Positions 44,032 through 52,705 of a DNA stretch of 64,000 nt are shown piece after piece; the first letter of the stretch is position 1; the number at the start of each line of letters is the position of its first letter. The notes under the pieces were generated by a model. That model ran no database searches, was not told the origin of the DNA, and worked only from the letters and a program-made list of their open reading frames with translations. Source of the DNA: an uncultured Clostridia bacterium (lineage in GTDB: Bacteria > Bacillota > Clostridia > Oscillospirales > Ruminococcaceae). The stretch is from positions 62,001-126,000 of the forward strand of contig CALWNQ010000006.1 in the NCBI GenBank assembly GCA_944382875.1, given 5' to 3'. The translations under genes were made by a program, and so were the position numbers.

Positions 44032-44652
44032 CTATTGAAACGATTTCATTGTATGTTTCTGAAACCTCTCTATTAAAAAAGATGACAAAATGACAGTAAT
44101 CAAGGAATAAATAATCCGGGAAAGCGGTATATAGCTAAGGGAAAGCAGCAACACTGATATATCTGAAATAAAATAGACACGGGACACTTTTATTCCGGAC
44201 AGGCTTGAAATTGCCATTGCCAGTGCATCATCCCCGCTGGTTGCACCGCCAGCCCGTACAGCCAGCCCCACACCAATTCCAACAAAACAACCGCCCAACA
44301 GCGCTGCAGCCAGAGGTTTGCCCGCGAGAGAAGGAAGCAAAGGCGGAAAAAGTTCTAAAAATCCATAAAAAACTGTAAAAGCCCCAGTAGCAATAACAGA
44401 ACAAACAGCGAAATCTTTTCCTAAGCATTTCAACCCGATTCCATAGCAAATGATATTTAAAACAACGCTGCTAACTGCAGGGGAAATCGGAAGCCAATGC
44501 TCAATCAACAGTAAAGCACCCAGCACACCGCCTTCGGTCACACCGCTCTGGCTGTGGACATTGTACATTCCAAAAGCCAGGATCGCCGCTCCTCCCAGCA
44601 AAAAGGGCAGACGGTTGCGGTATTGCTTCCAGTATGCGCGGATTTGAATCAT
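44032..44652 (-). CDS. YitT-family membrane protein
   Basis: 206 residues with five or six transmembrane helices. SGVTEGGVLGALLLIEHWLPISPA and GCFVGIGVGLAVRAGGATSGDDALAMAIS are the two internal segments characteristic of the YitT membrane domain; the C-terminal DUF2179 cytoplasmic domain of longer family members is absent. The function of this short form is unknown. The ATG has AAGGAG upstream, and a promoter lies 35 bases further. Confidence 0.85.
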   Translation of the reverse strand: MIQIRAYWKQYRNRLPFLLGGAAILAFGMYNVHSQSGVTEGGVLGALLLIEHWLPISPAVSSVVLNIICYGIGLKCLGKDFAVCSVIATGAFTVFYGFLELFPPLLPSLAGKPLAAALLGGCFVGIGVGLAVRAGGATSGDDALAMAISSLSGIKVSRVYFISDISVLLLSLSYIPLSRIIYSLITVILSSFLIERFQKHTMKSFQ

Positions 44653-44683
44653 GCTAAAACTCCTTTTCCTTTAATCTGTCTCT

Positions 44684-44712
44684 ATTATACCAGAATCCGC
44701 ATATTGCCGCAA
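44684..44712 (-). promoter_or_regulatory. Promoter of the YitT gene
   Basis: TTGCGG, 17-base spacer and extended TGGTATAAT on the minus strand. It lies about 105 bases downstream of the yqfD stop. Confidence 0.7.
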
Positions 44713-44815
44713 AACCAATAGCTCCCTGCCGTCTGCCGCCAATTCCAATAGCACGATTTCTAACCAATTGGCTCCCCATTTTCCTCCGTTCTCCTCCAAA
44801 CTCCTCGTTTTTGCT

Positions 44816-46015
44816 TCATTCTCCGCTGCTTTCGCCTTCCAATATCTCCCGTTCGTCCAAAATCGGCTGTTCCAGCGCGATATCTTCCACAATATCCCAA
44901 CATACCGAAAGCTGCATAATTCCATCTTCCAATAAGGCTGTCTCTTCGGAGCGGCGAACCACCTCCCCATGCTCCGCAAGCTCTTCCTCATAGCTATCCG
45001 CCATCTTTTGCAGCAGTGAAACCGCTTCTTCCTCTGAAAAATGCACCGTCTCTTCGGTATAAAAATGCCGTGTTTCCTTTTCCAGTCCAAAGGGCAGATA
45101 AAATCCGCCGATCTGCGGTGTCACCCATTCAGTCCGGCTGAAATACAGTTCTTCCTCTGGCACCGCCAGAAAAAGCGGCCACTTTTTCCCGAAAAGATCC
45201 ACCCGCCATTTGGTTTCAGTGCGTCCCGTTTCTTTTTGTTCAGTGTGAATCAGCGGGATGGTAAAGGTGCGCCGCTCCTGCGTTTCAGCCATCACGCTGC
45301 CGTTCGCGCGGACATAGAGCATATTCCCATCCCGATTTTCAATAATGCCGCTTACCAGCAGCTCCCCTTCGGCCACACTCTGTCCAGGGTTGACCATCTG
45401 CTGCCCGCTTAAATCCGAAACACTTCGCACAATCCCCGCCTTCTTGGCAACCAGATTACAAAGTCCGTCCTCCCGTTCCATCACCGGCGGGTCAACGCCA
45501 TCAGCCAGTGCCACCTCCAGCCGGCTCCCGATCCGGTTGAGCGCTACGAAAGCAAGCCCTGGCAATTCAGCGCGTAACCGCGCAGCTGCCTCCTCCAGGT
45601 CGGCGGTAGGCAAGAATGTCCCCCGCTGAATCCCATGTGCCGCAAGCCGTTCCAGCACATACTCCTCCGAAACCGACTCCACCGGTGTCACATCAATCTG
45701 CCACAGGAAATACTGCGAACCAATCAGTATCGCAAAAAATAGCGCCGTTCCGGCAAGAACCCCCAATCGTTTTCGATAACGAGCCGCACGGTTCACAGCA
45801 CCTTTCCGGCGTTTTACCCGCAGGAGTACCCCGCACTGTTTTGCCGCCCGTGAGAGCTTCCCATACTGCGAAGCCGGAACCATCCCGGTATAAACGCCCC
45901 CTTCTCGCCCAAACTGGCGGAGCGGAAGCTCAGCTTCCCGCACCTTTGTTAAAAAATCCGGCAGCATCTCCTCGCCTTTCCGGACTGTAAATTCCACTGT
46001 GCTCTGAAACCCCAT
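44816..46015 (-). CDS. yqfD: Sporulation protein YqfD
   Basis: 399 residues. An N-terminal soluble part, one transmembrane helix (about 86-108) and a C-terminal extracellular part. Segments such as PLRQFGREGGVYTGMVPASQY, the VNPGQSVAEGELLVSGII stretch and the preceding GIVRSVSDLSGQQMV are typical of YqfD/SpoIV-like proteins with a swapped hairpin region. YqfD is made in the mother cell under SigE and is needed for efficient sporulation. It diverges from yqfC, which in most spore formers is its upstream neighbour on the same strand; here the pair is inverted. Confidence 0.9.
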   Translation of the reverse strand: MGFQSTVEFTVRKGEEMLPDFLTKVREAELPLRQFGREGGVYTGMVPASQYGKLSRAAKQCGVLLRVKRRKGAVNRAARYRKRLGVLAGTALFFAILIGSQYFLWQIDVTPVESVSEEYVLERLAAHGIQRGTFLPTADLEEAAARLRAELPGLAFVALNRIGSRLEVALADGVDPPVMEREDGLCNLVAKKAGIVRSVSDLSGQQMVNPGQSVAEGELLVSGIIENRDGNMLYVRANGSVMAETQERRTFTIPLIHTEQKETGRTETKWRVDLFGKKWPLFLAVPEEELYFSRTEWVTPQIGGFYLPFGLEKETRHFYTEETVHFSEEEAVSLLQKMADSYEEELAEHGEVVRRSEETALLEDGIMQLSVCWDIVEDIALEQPILDEREILEGESSGE

Positions 46016-46098
46016 CCAATCACCCCCGGCATATGTATATGCGCCATTCCACGCGAATATAAATAACTGCGGACATTTGGCAGGGAAAGGAAGATGGC

Positions 46099-46440
46099 AT
46101 GAAAAAGAAAACCTCCCGCTGCCGCACCGAGTACGGGCAGCGGTATCATCCGGTTAAATCTCGGAAATCCGGGATTTTTTCCGCTTTTACAGATGTAGCA
46201 GAGGAGCTTTCCGGTCCGGGGCTCCAGCTCCGGGGCGGCAAAATCCTCGATGTGGATGGCTGCACAGCTGTGCTGGCCTGTGATGAAAATGTTGTCCGGC
46301 TCCGGACCAAGGAAAGTGTTATCACCATCCTGGGAACCGATTTGGAAACCTCCGATTTTTCGGCCTATACCCTGACCATCCGGGGGGAAATCCGGTCCAT
46401 CGAGCTGGAACCGGTACCAATAAAAGGAGGGAAAGGATGA
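46099..46440 (+). CDS. yqfC: Sporulation protein YqfC
   Basis: 113 residues of the YabP/YqfC family. The conserved part is LRGGKILDVDGCTAVLACDENVVRLRT, followed by VITILGTDLETSDFSAYTLTIRGEI. YqfC is a mother-cell sporulation protein of unknown mechanism that works with YqfD. Its stop overlaps the ylbJ start in ATGA. The AAAGGAAG before the ATG is a good ribosome site. Confidence 0.9.
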   Translation: MKKKTSRCRTEYGQRYHPVKSRKSGIFSAFTDVAEELSGPGLQLRGGKILDVDGCTAVLACDENVVRLRTKESVITILGTDLETSDFSAYTLTIRGEIRSIELEPVPIKGGKG

Positions 46441-47495
46441 AAGGTGTTGTTTCGCTGCGAAAAAAATTACCGCTCCGCGCTGTTCTGATTCTGGGAGCCG
46501 GTGCGCTGCTGCTGGCAAAAAGCGGAACGGTAGCGGAGGGAATCCGTGCTGGGATCCGTGTCTGTCTGGAACAGGCGGTGCCGGCGTTGTTTCCGTTTTT
46601 GATTTTTGCGGAGTTCTTTGCCGTTTCGGGGGTAGGAAAAATCCTCGCTGCTCCGTTTCCGATGTTAGAAAGGCTGCTCGGCTTCCCAAGAGGAGGTGCT
46701 TCGGTGCTGCTCCTTTCGCTGGCAGGAGGATACCCCGCCGGTCCAAAAATGCTGGCGGAATTCACCCGTTCCGGCAGGCTTTCCCCCACGGCAGCATCTT
46801 CGATGCTCTGCTCCTGTGTCAATGTGTCGCCCGCTTTCCTGATTGCCGGGGTTTCGGTGCCGTTTTTCGGAAGCATCCAACCAGGCGCTGTCATGTTCGG
46901 CTGTCAGATCGCAGCCAGCCTTGCGGTAGCGCTGCTTACCCGGCTTTTCTGGGGAAGCTTTTGGAAAGAACCTTCTCTTTCCAAAAATTACACACCGCCG
47001 CCCATGGTGAATTCGTTTGTCCATGCCGCCGCGTCCGGCGGGAAAAGTATGCTGCTCATCTGCTGCTATGTGCTGATTTTTTCGGCTTTCTCTGCCCTGC
47101 TTGCTCCGCTGCCATACAGCCAAAGCTGGATCGGATTTCTGGAGGTCACGCTGGGGTGCGCGGGGCTGGGGGCTTTTCCATTTTGGGAGAAGGTGGTGCT
47201 TGCCACCGCGTTCACCTCCTTTGGTGGAATCTGCGTCTGGATGCAGACCGCCGCTCTTTTGCGCGACAGCGGCATTTCGATGAAAAAGTTTGCGCTGATG
47301 CGCTGCGTTCACCTGTTTGTCAGCCTTTTCCTCACCATTTTCTGCTTCAAACGGATGCCGCTCCCAGCCGAGGTCTTTTCGAGCTACAGTACCGCCTCGG
47401 TTCTGCGCGGAAGCGCTACCGCAGCTTCGGCGGCGCTGCTGATTCTGGTCTGCATGATGGGGTTGCTATGCGGCGGGAAATGTGATAAAATATAA
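46437..47495 (+). CDS. ylbJ: Sporulation integral membrane protein YlbJ
   Basis: 352 residues with eight or more transmembrane helices. The signature GGYPAGPKMLAEF (about 97-109) and CSCVNVSPAFLI match YlbJ/nucleoside-recognition (Gate) domains. YlbJ is SigE-dependent and important for spore cortex and dipicolinate retention in Bacillus. It is translationally coupled to yqfC. Its identity is sound; the variant order yqfC-ylbJ with yqfD opposite is a local rearrangement of the usual sporulation neighbourhood. Confidence 0.88.
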   Translation: MKGVVSLRKKLPLRAVLILGAGALLLAKSGTVAEGIRAGIRVCLEQAVPALFPFLIFAEFFAVSGVGKILAAPFPMLERLLGFPRGGASVLLLSLAGGYPAGPKMLAEFTRSGRLSPTAASSMLCSCVNVSPAFLIAGVSVPFFGSIQPGAVMFGCQIAASLAVALLTRLFWGSFWKEPSLSKNYTPPPMVNSFVHAAASGGKSMLLICCYVLIFSAFSALLAPLPYSQSWIGFLEVTLGCAGLGAFPFWEKVVLATAFTSFGGICVWMQTAALLRDSGISMKKFALMRCVHLFVSLFLTIFCFKRMPLPAEVFSSYSTASVLRGSATAASAALLILVCMMGLLCGGKCDKI

Positions 47496-47522
47496 AGAAC
47501 AAAAGATTCGGGAGGGAACGTT

Positions 47523-48071
47523 TTGCCGGACGAACTGACCTTTCGCCGCATGGCGGACACTCCGGAGGAATACACTCAGATTGCCCGCTGGCTTTCTAAC
47601 CCGCAGATCCACCGGTTTTATGAGGGCAAGGCGCTCTCTCTTGCGGAAGTGGCCGAAAAATTCGGTCCCAAATGCCGGGAAACGGCACTCGTACCGCTCA
47701 TTTTCTGCTGGAACGGAAAACCGGCGGGATTTCTGCAATACTATCCCGCCGATCCGGAGGAGTACCACGCCGGTGCTTTTCTGGCAGCACAGGGCTGCCG
47801 CAATCCCTATGCGGCCGACCTGTTTATCGGGGAGCCGGAACTGCTCAATCGGGGCATCGGCACCGCTGCCCTTACCGTTATCCGGGACATGCTGTTTCAA
47901 AACGGCTGCGACGCGCTGCTGGTGGATCCACAGGCAGAAAATAAACGGGCGCTGCGCTGTTATCAAAAATGCGGTATGGTTCCGGTTTCCGAATTTATAG
48001 GCGAAGAAGGCTGTCAGCTCTGCATGGCAGTCACGGCTTCGATGATACATAAAGGAGCGAATACAGATTGA
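47523..48071 (+). CDS. GNAT acetyltransferase, AAC(6')-like
   Basis: 182 residues starting at TTG 47523, eight bases after GGGAGGG. The fold has ADLFIGEPELLNRGIGTAAL with the acetyl-CoA loop (about 105-125) and VDPQAENKRALRCYQKCGM near the end, features of AAC(6')-Ib/IaaT-type acetyltransferases and siderophore acetylases. Whether it acetylates an aminoglycoside cannot be told. The stop overlaps the next TTG start by four bases. Confidence 0.82.
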   Translation: MPDELTFRRMADTPEEYTQIARWLSNPQIHRFYEGKALSLAEVAEKFGPKCRETALVPLIFCWNGKPAGFLQYYPADPEEYHAGAFLAAQGCRNPYAADLFIGEPELLNRGIGTAALTVIRDMLFQNGCDALLVDPQAENKRALRCYQKCGMVPVSEFIGEEGCQLCMAVTASMIHKGANTD

Positions 48072-48286
48072 AACCTGTTTTTTTCGGCCGGCGGATCGAA
48101 CCGGCTTGTGAATACTGCGAACTTGGCCGTCCCACCCGCGACGGCCAGATGATTCTCTGCCCCAAAAACGGCGTGGTAGCTCCCTGCTACTCCTGCCGAC
48201 GCTTTGTATACGCGCCGCTCAAACGCAGACCTGCCCGGCAGCAGATCCTCCCGCAGTACAGCAAAGAAGACTTTAAACTGGACTGA
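48068..48286 (+). CDS. Small cysteine-rich, probably zinc-binding protein
   Basis: 72 residues from TTG 48068, AAAGGAG at ten bases. Cysteines occur as CEYCELG, LCPKNG and PCYSCRRF: two CxxC pairs plus one, consistent with a zinc site. The basic C-terminal half (APLKRRPARQQ) could bind nucleic acid. No family known to me. It is coupled to the GNAT gene in front and stands 14 bases before the pseudouridine synthase. Confidence 0.7.
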   Translation: MKPVFFGRRIEPACEYCELGRPTRDGQMILCPKNGVVAPCYSCRRFVYAPLKRRPARQQILPQYSKEDFKLD

Positions 48287-48300
48287 AAGGGGGAATTTTT

Positions 48301-49263
48301 ATCCGCAGCTTTGTCATCAACGCAAACGACGCCGGACAGCGACTGGACAAATATCTCACCAAAGCGGTGCCGCTGCTCCCCAAAAGCCTGCTTTACAAAT
48401 ACCTCCGCACCAAACGGATCAAGGTGAACGGCAAAAAAAGCGAGATCAGCACCCGTCTGGTCGAAAATGACCGGGTGGACCTTTATATCTCGGATGAATT
48501 TTTCGCAGAAAGCGGCGCGCCCGCCTTTTTATCGGCGCGGCCGGACATCCGGGTGGTCTATGAAGACGAAAATATCCTCCTGGCGGACAAGCCGCAGGGG
48601 CTCATTGTCCACGAGGATGAGGGCGAAAGCGTGGATACCCTGATTAACCGGGTGCAGCGGTATTTATATGAAAAAGGAGAATACCGCCCCGAAGCGGAGG
48701 CCTCTTTTGCACCGGCACTCTGCAACCGCATCGACCGCAACACCGGCGGGATTGTCATTATTGCCAAGAATGCAGCGGCACTGCGGGAAGTGAACGAAGC
48801 CATCCGGGAACGCCGCATCGAAAAGCGCTACCTCTGCCTGGTACTGGGCAAACCGCAGCCGCCGTCCGGCACCCTTGTCCACTATCACATCAAAGACGAA
48901 GCTCGCAACATGGCTCTGGTCTTTGACAAACCGCGCCCCGGCGCCAAAACCATGATTACCCACTACTGCACCCTGCAGTCGAACGGAAGATGCTCCCTTC
49001 TGGAAGTGAAGCTGGAAACCGGCCGCACCCATCAGATCCGCGCCCAGATGGCACATATCGGCCACCCGCTGGTCGGGGACGGAAAATACGGTCAGAACGC
49101 CGCCGCCCGCAAAAAAGGCTTCCCATTTCAGGCGCTTTATTCCTACAAACTCCGGTTTGATTTCCCGGAAGGCTCGCCGCTCTGCTATTTGAACGGAAAA
49201 ATGTTTACAGTGCCCGACGTCTGGTTTGCAAAAGACGGCATACCCGCCGCACTCGGCGAATAG
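48301..49263 (+). CDS. RluC/RluD-family pseudouridine synthase with non-canonical AUC start
   Basis: 320 residues if counted from ATC 48301. An S4 RNA-binding domain (about 1-60: RSFVINANDAGQRLDKYLTK, then LYKYLRTKRIKVNGKK) precedes the synthase domain with NRIDRNTGGIVIIAKN (catalytic Asp), RTHQIRAQMAHIGHPLVGD and similar motifs. The first ATG/GTG/TTG in this frame is GTG 48367, which would remove the first third of the S4 domain. AAAGGGGG is placed seven bases before ATC 48301, exactly at the family's usual start position, so AUC is the best candidate. Confidence 0.85.
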   Translation: MRSFVINANDAGQRLDKYLTKAVPLLPKSLLYKYLRTKRIKVNGKKSEISTRLVENDRVDLYISDEFFAESGAPAFLSARPDIRVVYEDENILLADKPQGLIVHEDEGESVDTLINRVQRYLYEKGEYRPEAEASFAPALCNRIDRNTGGIVIIAKNAAALREVNEAIRERRIEKRYLCLVLGKPQPPSGTLVHYHIKDEARNMALVFDKPRPGAKTMITHYCTLQSNGRCSLLEVKLETGRTHQIRAQMAHIGHPLVGDGKYGQNAAARKKGFPFQALYSYKLRFDFPEGSPLCYLNGKMFTVPDVWFAKDGIPAALGE

Positions 49264-49294
49264 ACTGTATCAGAATGTTGCGGGAGGGTGCGGA

Positions 49295-49585
49295 ATGGAA
49301 ACCAGGATGGAACAGCTGCGGCAAAAGGAAATCGTCAACCTGAAAGACGGCGCAAAGCTGGGCTACGCCGATGATCTGGCCATCTGCACCGAAACAGCGC
49401 AGGTCAAAGCGCTGATTGTTTGCGGGCGGCCGCGCCTGTTCGGGTTATTGGGACACAGTCCCGACCTCTCGGTTCCGTGGGAGGACATCCGCACCATCGG
49501 AGAAGACACCATCTTGGTTGAAATTGAACAGCCGCCGGAACAGACTTTCTTTCGCAAGTTCAACTGGCGTGAATTCTGGAAATAG
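49295..49585 (+). CDS. YlmC/YmxH-family PRC-barrel sporulation protein
   Basis: 96 residues from ATG 49295, with GGGAGGG upstream. RQKEIVNLKDGAKLGYADDLAI matches the beginning of YlmC/YmxH PRC-barrel proteins, followed by a short barrel (ALIVCGRPRLFGLLG, VPWEDIRTIGEDTILVE). YmxH is a small sporulation-linked protein of unclear role. It follows the pseudouridine synthase by 31 bases and ends at a bidirectional terminator. Confidence 0.85.
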   Translation: METRMEQLRQKEIVNLKDGAKLGYADDLAICTETAQVKALIVCGRPRLFGLLGHSPDLSVPWEDIRTIGEDTILVEIEQPPEQTFFRKFNWREFWK

Positions 49586-49615
49586 AAAAAAGACGGGAAA
49601 CCCCGTCTTTTTTGT
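49586..49615. terminator. Bidirectional intrinsic terminator
   Basis: AAAAAAGACGGG and CCCGTCTTTTTT arms around AAAC, between convergent genes; the minus-strand gene stops inside the T-run. Confidence 0.9.
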
Positions 49616-51582
49616 TACTCCACCGAAAGGTGCATCATCGCCGGCGCTTCGTTCCACTTGACCACAAACCCGGCTCCGTGGGAACAGAAGACCGAATCGG
49701 GGGTGTTGTCCCCGTCCCGCTCCGGTTCATACCCCCGCTCTGCCACAACCTCGGCGGTGTTGTGACAGGGCCGATACCGGTCAAACCGCAGCGTAAGCCG
49801 GCCTTTTCCCCGTGTGAAGGAGGTAAATTCCCGCGCATATCCGCGCAGCCCCGATACCGGCGCGAATCCCCGCACCAACACCGAAACGCCCAGCGTTTCC
49901 GGCGGCAGGCATTCCCCCGCCATCCGCTGAATGTCCGCAATCACTCGACCGGCCAGCGAAGGCTCCGTTTCTGCCTCAAAGGCATACCACGGTTCGAGGA
50001 GGATATTCTCCGCCTGCATCAATCCCTGCCGGATGGCACGGTAGGTCGCTTCCCGGAAATCGCCGCCCTCGGTGTGCTTCAAATGAGCGCGCCCGGCAAG
50101 CAGCACAATTTTCACATCGGTAAGCGGCGAACCGGTCAGCACGCCGCGATGTTCCTTCTCAAAAACATGGGTGCGGATGAGGTTCTGCCAGTTGGCGACA
50201 AGGTCGTCGGTACGGCATTCGCTGGCAAAGGTGATCCCGCTGCCGGGTTCTCCCGGTTCCAGCCGGACATGTACCTCCGCGTAATGGCGCAGCGGCTCAA
50301 AATGCCCGCAGCCATGCACCGGCGCAGCGATTGTTTCTCGGTAGAGCACCCGGCATTCCCCGAACGAAACCGGCAGCCCATACCGTTCGGCTAGCATTCC
50401 GGTGAGAATCTCAAGCTGAATTTCCCCCATCACCCGAACCGAGATGCGGCGCGCTTCGCCGTTCCATTCCACTCCGAGGAGCGGCTCTTCGTCCTCCAGC
50501 TCCCGCATCCAGCCCAGCACGGTGAGCGGATGGTATTTTGTTTCGTCAAAGCGGAGTTCTGCCGACAACAGCGGCTGCATCGAAAAGGGTACTCCTTCCC
50601 CTGCGCCATCGCCCACAATCTGCCCCGGCATCACCGAAAGACCGGTCACGGCGCAGAGCTCGCCCGGTCCCGCTTCGGCAAGCGGGACAAATTTCGGGCC
50701 GCTATACCGCCGCAGTTCCCCCACCTTTTCGGCCAAAAGCTCCCCGTCTTTTCCGGGAACCGGCAGTTCGTCCCGGGTACGGAGCGTCCCCTGCTGCACC
50801 TTTAAAAAGACAATCCGCCCGCCCTGTTTGTCGTGCCGCACCTGGTAGGCGAGCGCCCGCACCGGCGCTTCCGGCTTTTCTTCCGGCTCCGGCAGAAGCT
50901 CCGACAGGCCGGAAAGCAGCGCCTCCACCCCGTCACCGGTCAGGGCAGTGCCTTTGTAAATCGGGAAGAGCTCACCCGCCGCCGTCAGCTTCCGGGCTGT
51001 TTCCAGCAGCTCCGCATCGGTACAATCGCCGTCCAAATACCGTTCCAGCAGCACATCGTCCAGTGAAGCGAGCTGTTCAGCCAGCTCCTCCGAAAAGTGC
51101 CCGTCCGTATATCCTGCCGAAAAATCCGCACAGGCAGCGCCCAATTCCTCCCGGAGCTGATTCTGTACCCGTTCGTGATCGGCGCCGGGCCGGTCGAGCT
51201 TGTTCACAAAGAAAAAGACGGGCAATTTCTGCGCGCGCAACAGCCGCCAGAGGGTGACAGTGTGGCTCTGAACGCCCTCAGCAGCGCTTACAACCAGCAC
51301 CGCGCAGTCGGCCGCCCGCAGCGAACGCTCCATCTCCCCCGCAAAGTCGGCGTGACCGGGAGTATCCAGCAGGAAAAAGCGCCGCCCCGCCCACCCAAAC
51401 TGGGACTGCGCCGCAAAAACGGTGATGCCGCGTTCACGTTCGACCGGGTTGAAATCGAGGAACGCATCCTGCCGGTCCACCCGGCCAAGACTGCGGATGG
51501 TGCCGGCGCGGTATAAAATCTGTTCGGACAGGGTGGTTTTGCCCGCATCGACGTGGGCCAGGATTGCTATGGATATTGGCAA
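49615..51582 (-). CDS. TetM-like ribosomal-protection-type GTPase
   Basis: 655 residues from TTG 51582, seven bases after GGAGG; a longer in-frame extension overlaps the upstream gene. The G domain has AHVDAGKTT, DTPGHADF and NKLDRPG; the remainder follows the EF-G/TetM order (domain II, III, IV and V). Length is close to TetM (about 639). It probably removes tetracycline or acts in another ribosome-rescue role; the key domain IV loop residues cannot be checked by eye, so resistance is not claimed. Being in an operon with housekeeping-like genes, not on a mobile element, speaks for an intrinsic paralogue. Confidence 0.85.
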   Translation of the reverse strand: MPISIAILAHVDAGKTTLSEQILYRAGTIRSLGRVDRQDAFLDFNPVERERGITVFAAQSQFGWAGRRFFLLDTPGHADFAGEMERSLRAADCAVLVVSAAEGVQSHTVTLWRLLRAQKLPVFFFVNKLDRPGADHERVQNQLREELGAACADFSAGYTDGHFSEELAEQLASLDDVLLERYLDGDCTDAELLETARKLTAAGELFPIYKGTALTGDGVEALLSGLSELLPEPEEKPEAPVRALAYQVRHDKQGGRIVFLKVQQGTLRTRDELPVPGKDGELLAEKVGELRRYSGPKFVPLAEAGPGELCAVTGLSVMPGQIVGDGAGEGVPFSMQPLLSAELRFDETKYHPLTVLGWMRELEDEEPLLGVEWNGEARRISVRVMGEIQLEILTGMLAERYGLPVSFGECRVLYRETIAAPVHGCGHFEPLRHYAEVHVRLEPGEPGSGITFASECRTDDLVANWQNLIRTHVFEKEHRGVLTGSPLTDVKIVLLAGRAHLKHTEGGDFREATYRAIRQGLMQAENILLEPWYAFEAETEPSLAGRVIADIQRMAGECLPPETLGVSVLVRGFAPVSGLRGYAREFTSFTRGKGRLTLRFDRYRPCHNTAEVVAERGYEPERDGDNTPDSVFCSHGAGFVVKWNEAPAMMHLSVE

Positions 51583-51605
51583 AAGAATTCCTCCGGTTCT
51601 TTGGT

Positions 51606-52238
51606 TTATTGGGTAATCTGGGTGCCGCCCCATTCCACAAGGGTAAAGCCCTCCCGCTCAAACTGGCGAATTTCCTGCGGCGGAAGTTCTATCGGCTCGT
51701 CCAGCGCTTTCCAGGCCATGAATACCCGCAGCACGCTGTCTGGCTCCGGTGAAACAGTGAGCTTTGCCGCTTCAGTGTAGCAATCGGTCTGGAACGAAAT
51801 GAGATTCCAGGCATTTTCCTCCATCATCGGCAGCCAGTAGACAATCATTTCGTTGTATTCGCGGGGTGTCATACCCATCGCGGCAAGTGTCTGCTGCAAA
51901 AAGCCGGCGGTCTCGCTGCCCTTGACCACGAATCCATTCGACAGGTCATAATCGGTGTCGGACACGCCCTCCCAGAACAGATAGGAGTATTCCCTGCTGT
52001 CCGACAGATTGGTCAGTGTGCCATCCGGTTCCGCCATGACTTCCCAGCCGTCCGCATATTCAGGATAAGTGGTAGTCAGTTCCCCGCTGTAATCGAGTTT
52101 GACTGAAACGGTGGTCGTTTCCTCCGGATAGAGATAAATGACAGGTTTTGATGTAGTCAGTTCATCATCGCAGTTTGTCCGGCAGCTTCCAAGCAGCATG
52201 GCTGCCGCCGCCAAAATAATCCACAAACCCTTTTTCAC
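51606..52238 (-). CDS. Lipoprotein of unknown function
   Basis: 210 residues from GTG 52238, spaced from AAGGAGGG. Signal peptide ends in LLGSC. The domain begins KPVIYLYPEETTTVSVKLDYSGELTTTYPEY, a sequence type I have seen repeatedly in gut Firmicutes lipoproteins without assigned function. It also has GMTPREYNEMIVYWLP. Two genes upstream and one downstream are close or overlapping, so it belongs to the EFR1-to-TetM-like operon. Confidence 0.78.
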   Translation of the reverse strand: MKKGLWIILAAAAMLLGSCRTNCDDELTTSKPVIYLYPEETTTVSVKLDYSGELTTTYPEYADGWEVMAEPDGTLTNLSDSREYSYLFWEGVSDTDYDLSNGFVVKGSETAGFLQQTLAAMGMTPREYNEMIVYWLPMMEENAWNLISFQTDCYTEAAKLTVSPEPDSVLRVFMAWKALDEPIELPPQEIRQFEREGFTLVEWGGTQITQ

Positions 52239-52239
52239 G

Positions 52240-52698
52240 CTAATCCCTCCTTTTGTATATGACGATTTCCGGGTCCAAACCGTTTTCGGCATATTCGCAA
52301 ACCAGAAGATGATGTTCATCGGCAGTCAGCCCGTAACAACGGTCGCTGCCTTTTTTACAGAGCTGGTTTCCCAGATATACCCGGCTGTCATCCCAGAACC
52401 GCACCGTACGGCCGCCTGGCAGCGGATAGGTGAGATTGATATACGAACCAATCAGCGCATTGAGGTCGTGAACTTCTTCCATATCCTCGATGCCGAGGGC
52501 ATTAAACTCGGAAACCAGCTCCTGTTTGAGCTCACAGGGTGCCGAAAACGCTTTGCCGCAGTTTTCACAGCCTTTTGCCAGACAGCAAGCCGCAATCACG
52601 CAGCTCCCGCCAAACGGCTTTCCGCCGGTCTCCACACATCCGTCGCACTGTTCCCGGAAGCCGCAGCTTTCGCAGTCTAATCCGCATACTGATTTCAT
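52240..52698 (-). CDS. DUF3795-type cysteine-rich protein
   Basis: 152 residues from ATG 52698 with AAGGAGTGAG. The N-terminal half is cysteine-rich (GLDCESCGFREQCDGC, CVIAACCLAKGCENCGKAF), typical of DUF3795 zinc-binding proteins. The C-terminal half is a small beta-rich part. It lies between the GNAT and lipoprotein genes with nearly no spacing. Function unknown; zinc or cluster binding is likely. Confidence 0.75.
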   Translation of the reverse strand: MKSVCGLDCESCGFREQCDGCVETGGKPFGGSCVIAACCLAKGCENCGKAFSAPCELKQELVSEFNALGIEDMEEVHDLNALIGSYINLTYPLPGGRTVRFWDDSRVYLGNQLCKKGSDRCYGLTADEHHLLVCEYAENGLDPEIVIYKRRD

Positions 52699-52705
52699 CT
52701 CAAAC

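Noticed and set aside
44671..45090. 139-residue frame in front of YitT
   Set aside because: It overlaps yqfD in another frame and its composition is that of a shadow.
47466..48050. 194-residue minus-strand frame opposite the GNAT gene
   Set aside because: The plus-strand GNAT has acetyl-CoA motifs and a ribosome site; the opposite frame has neither.
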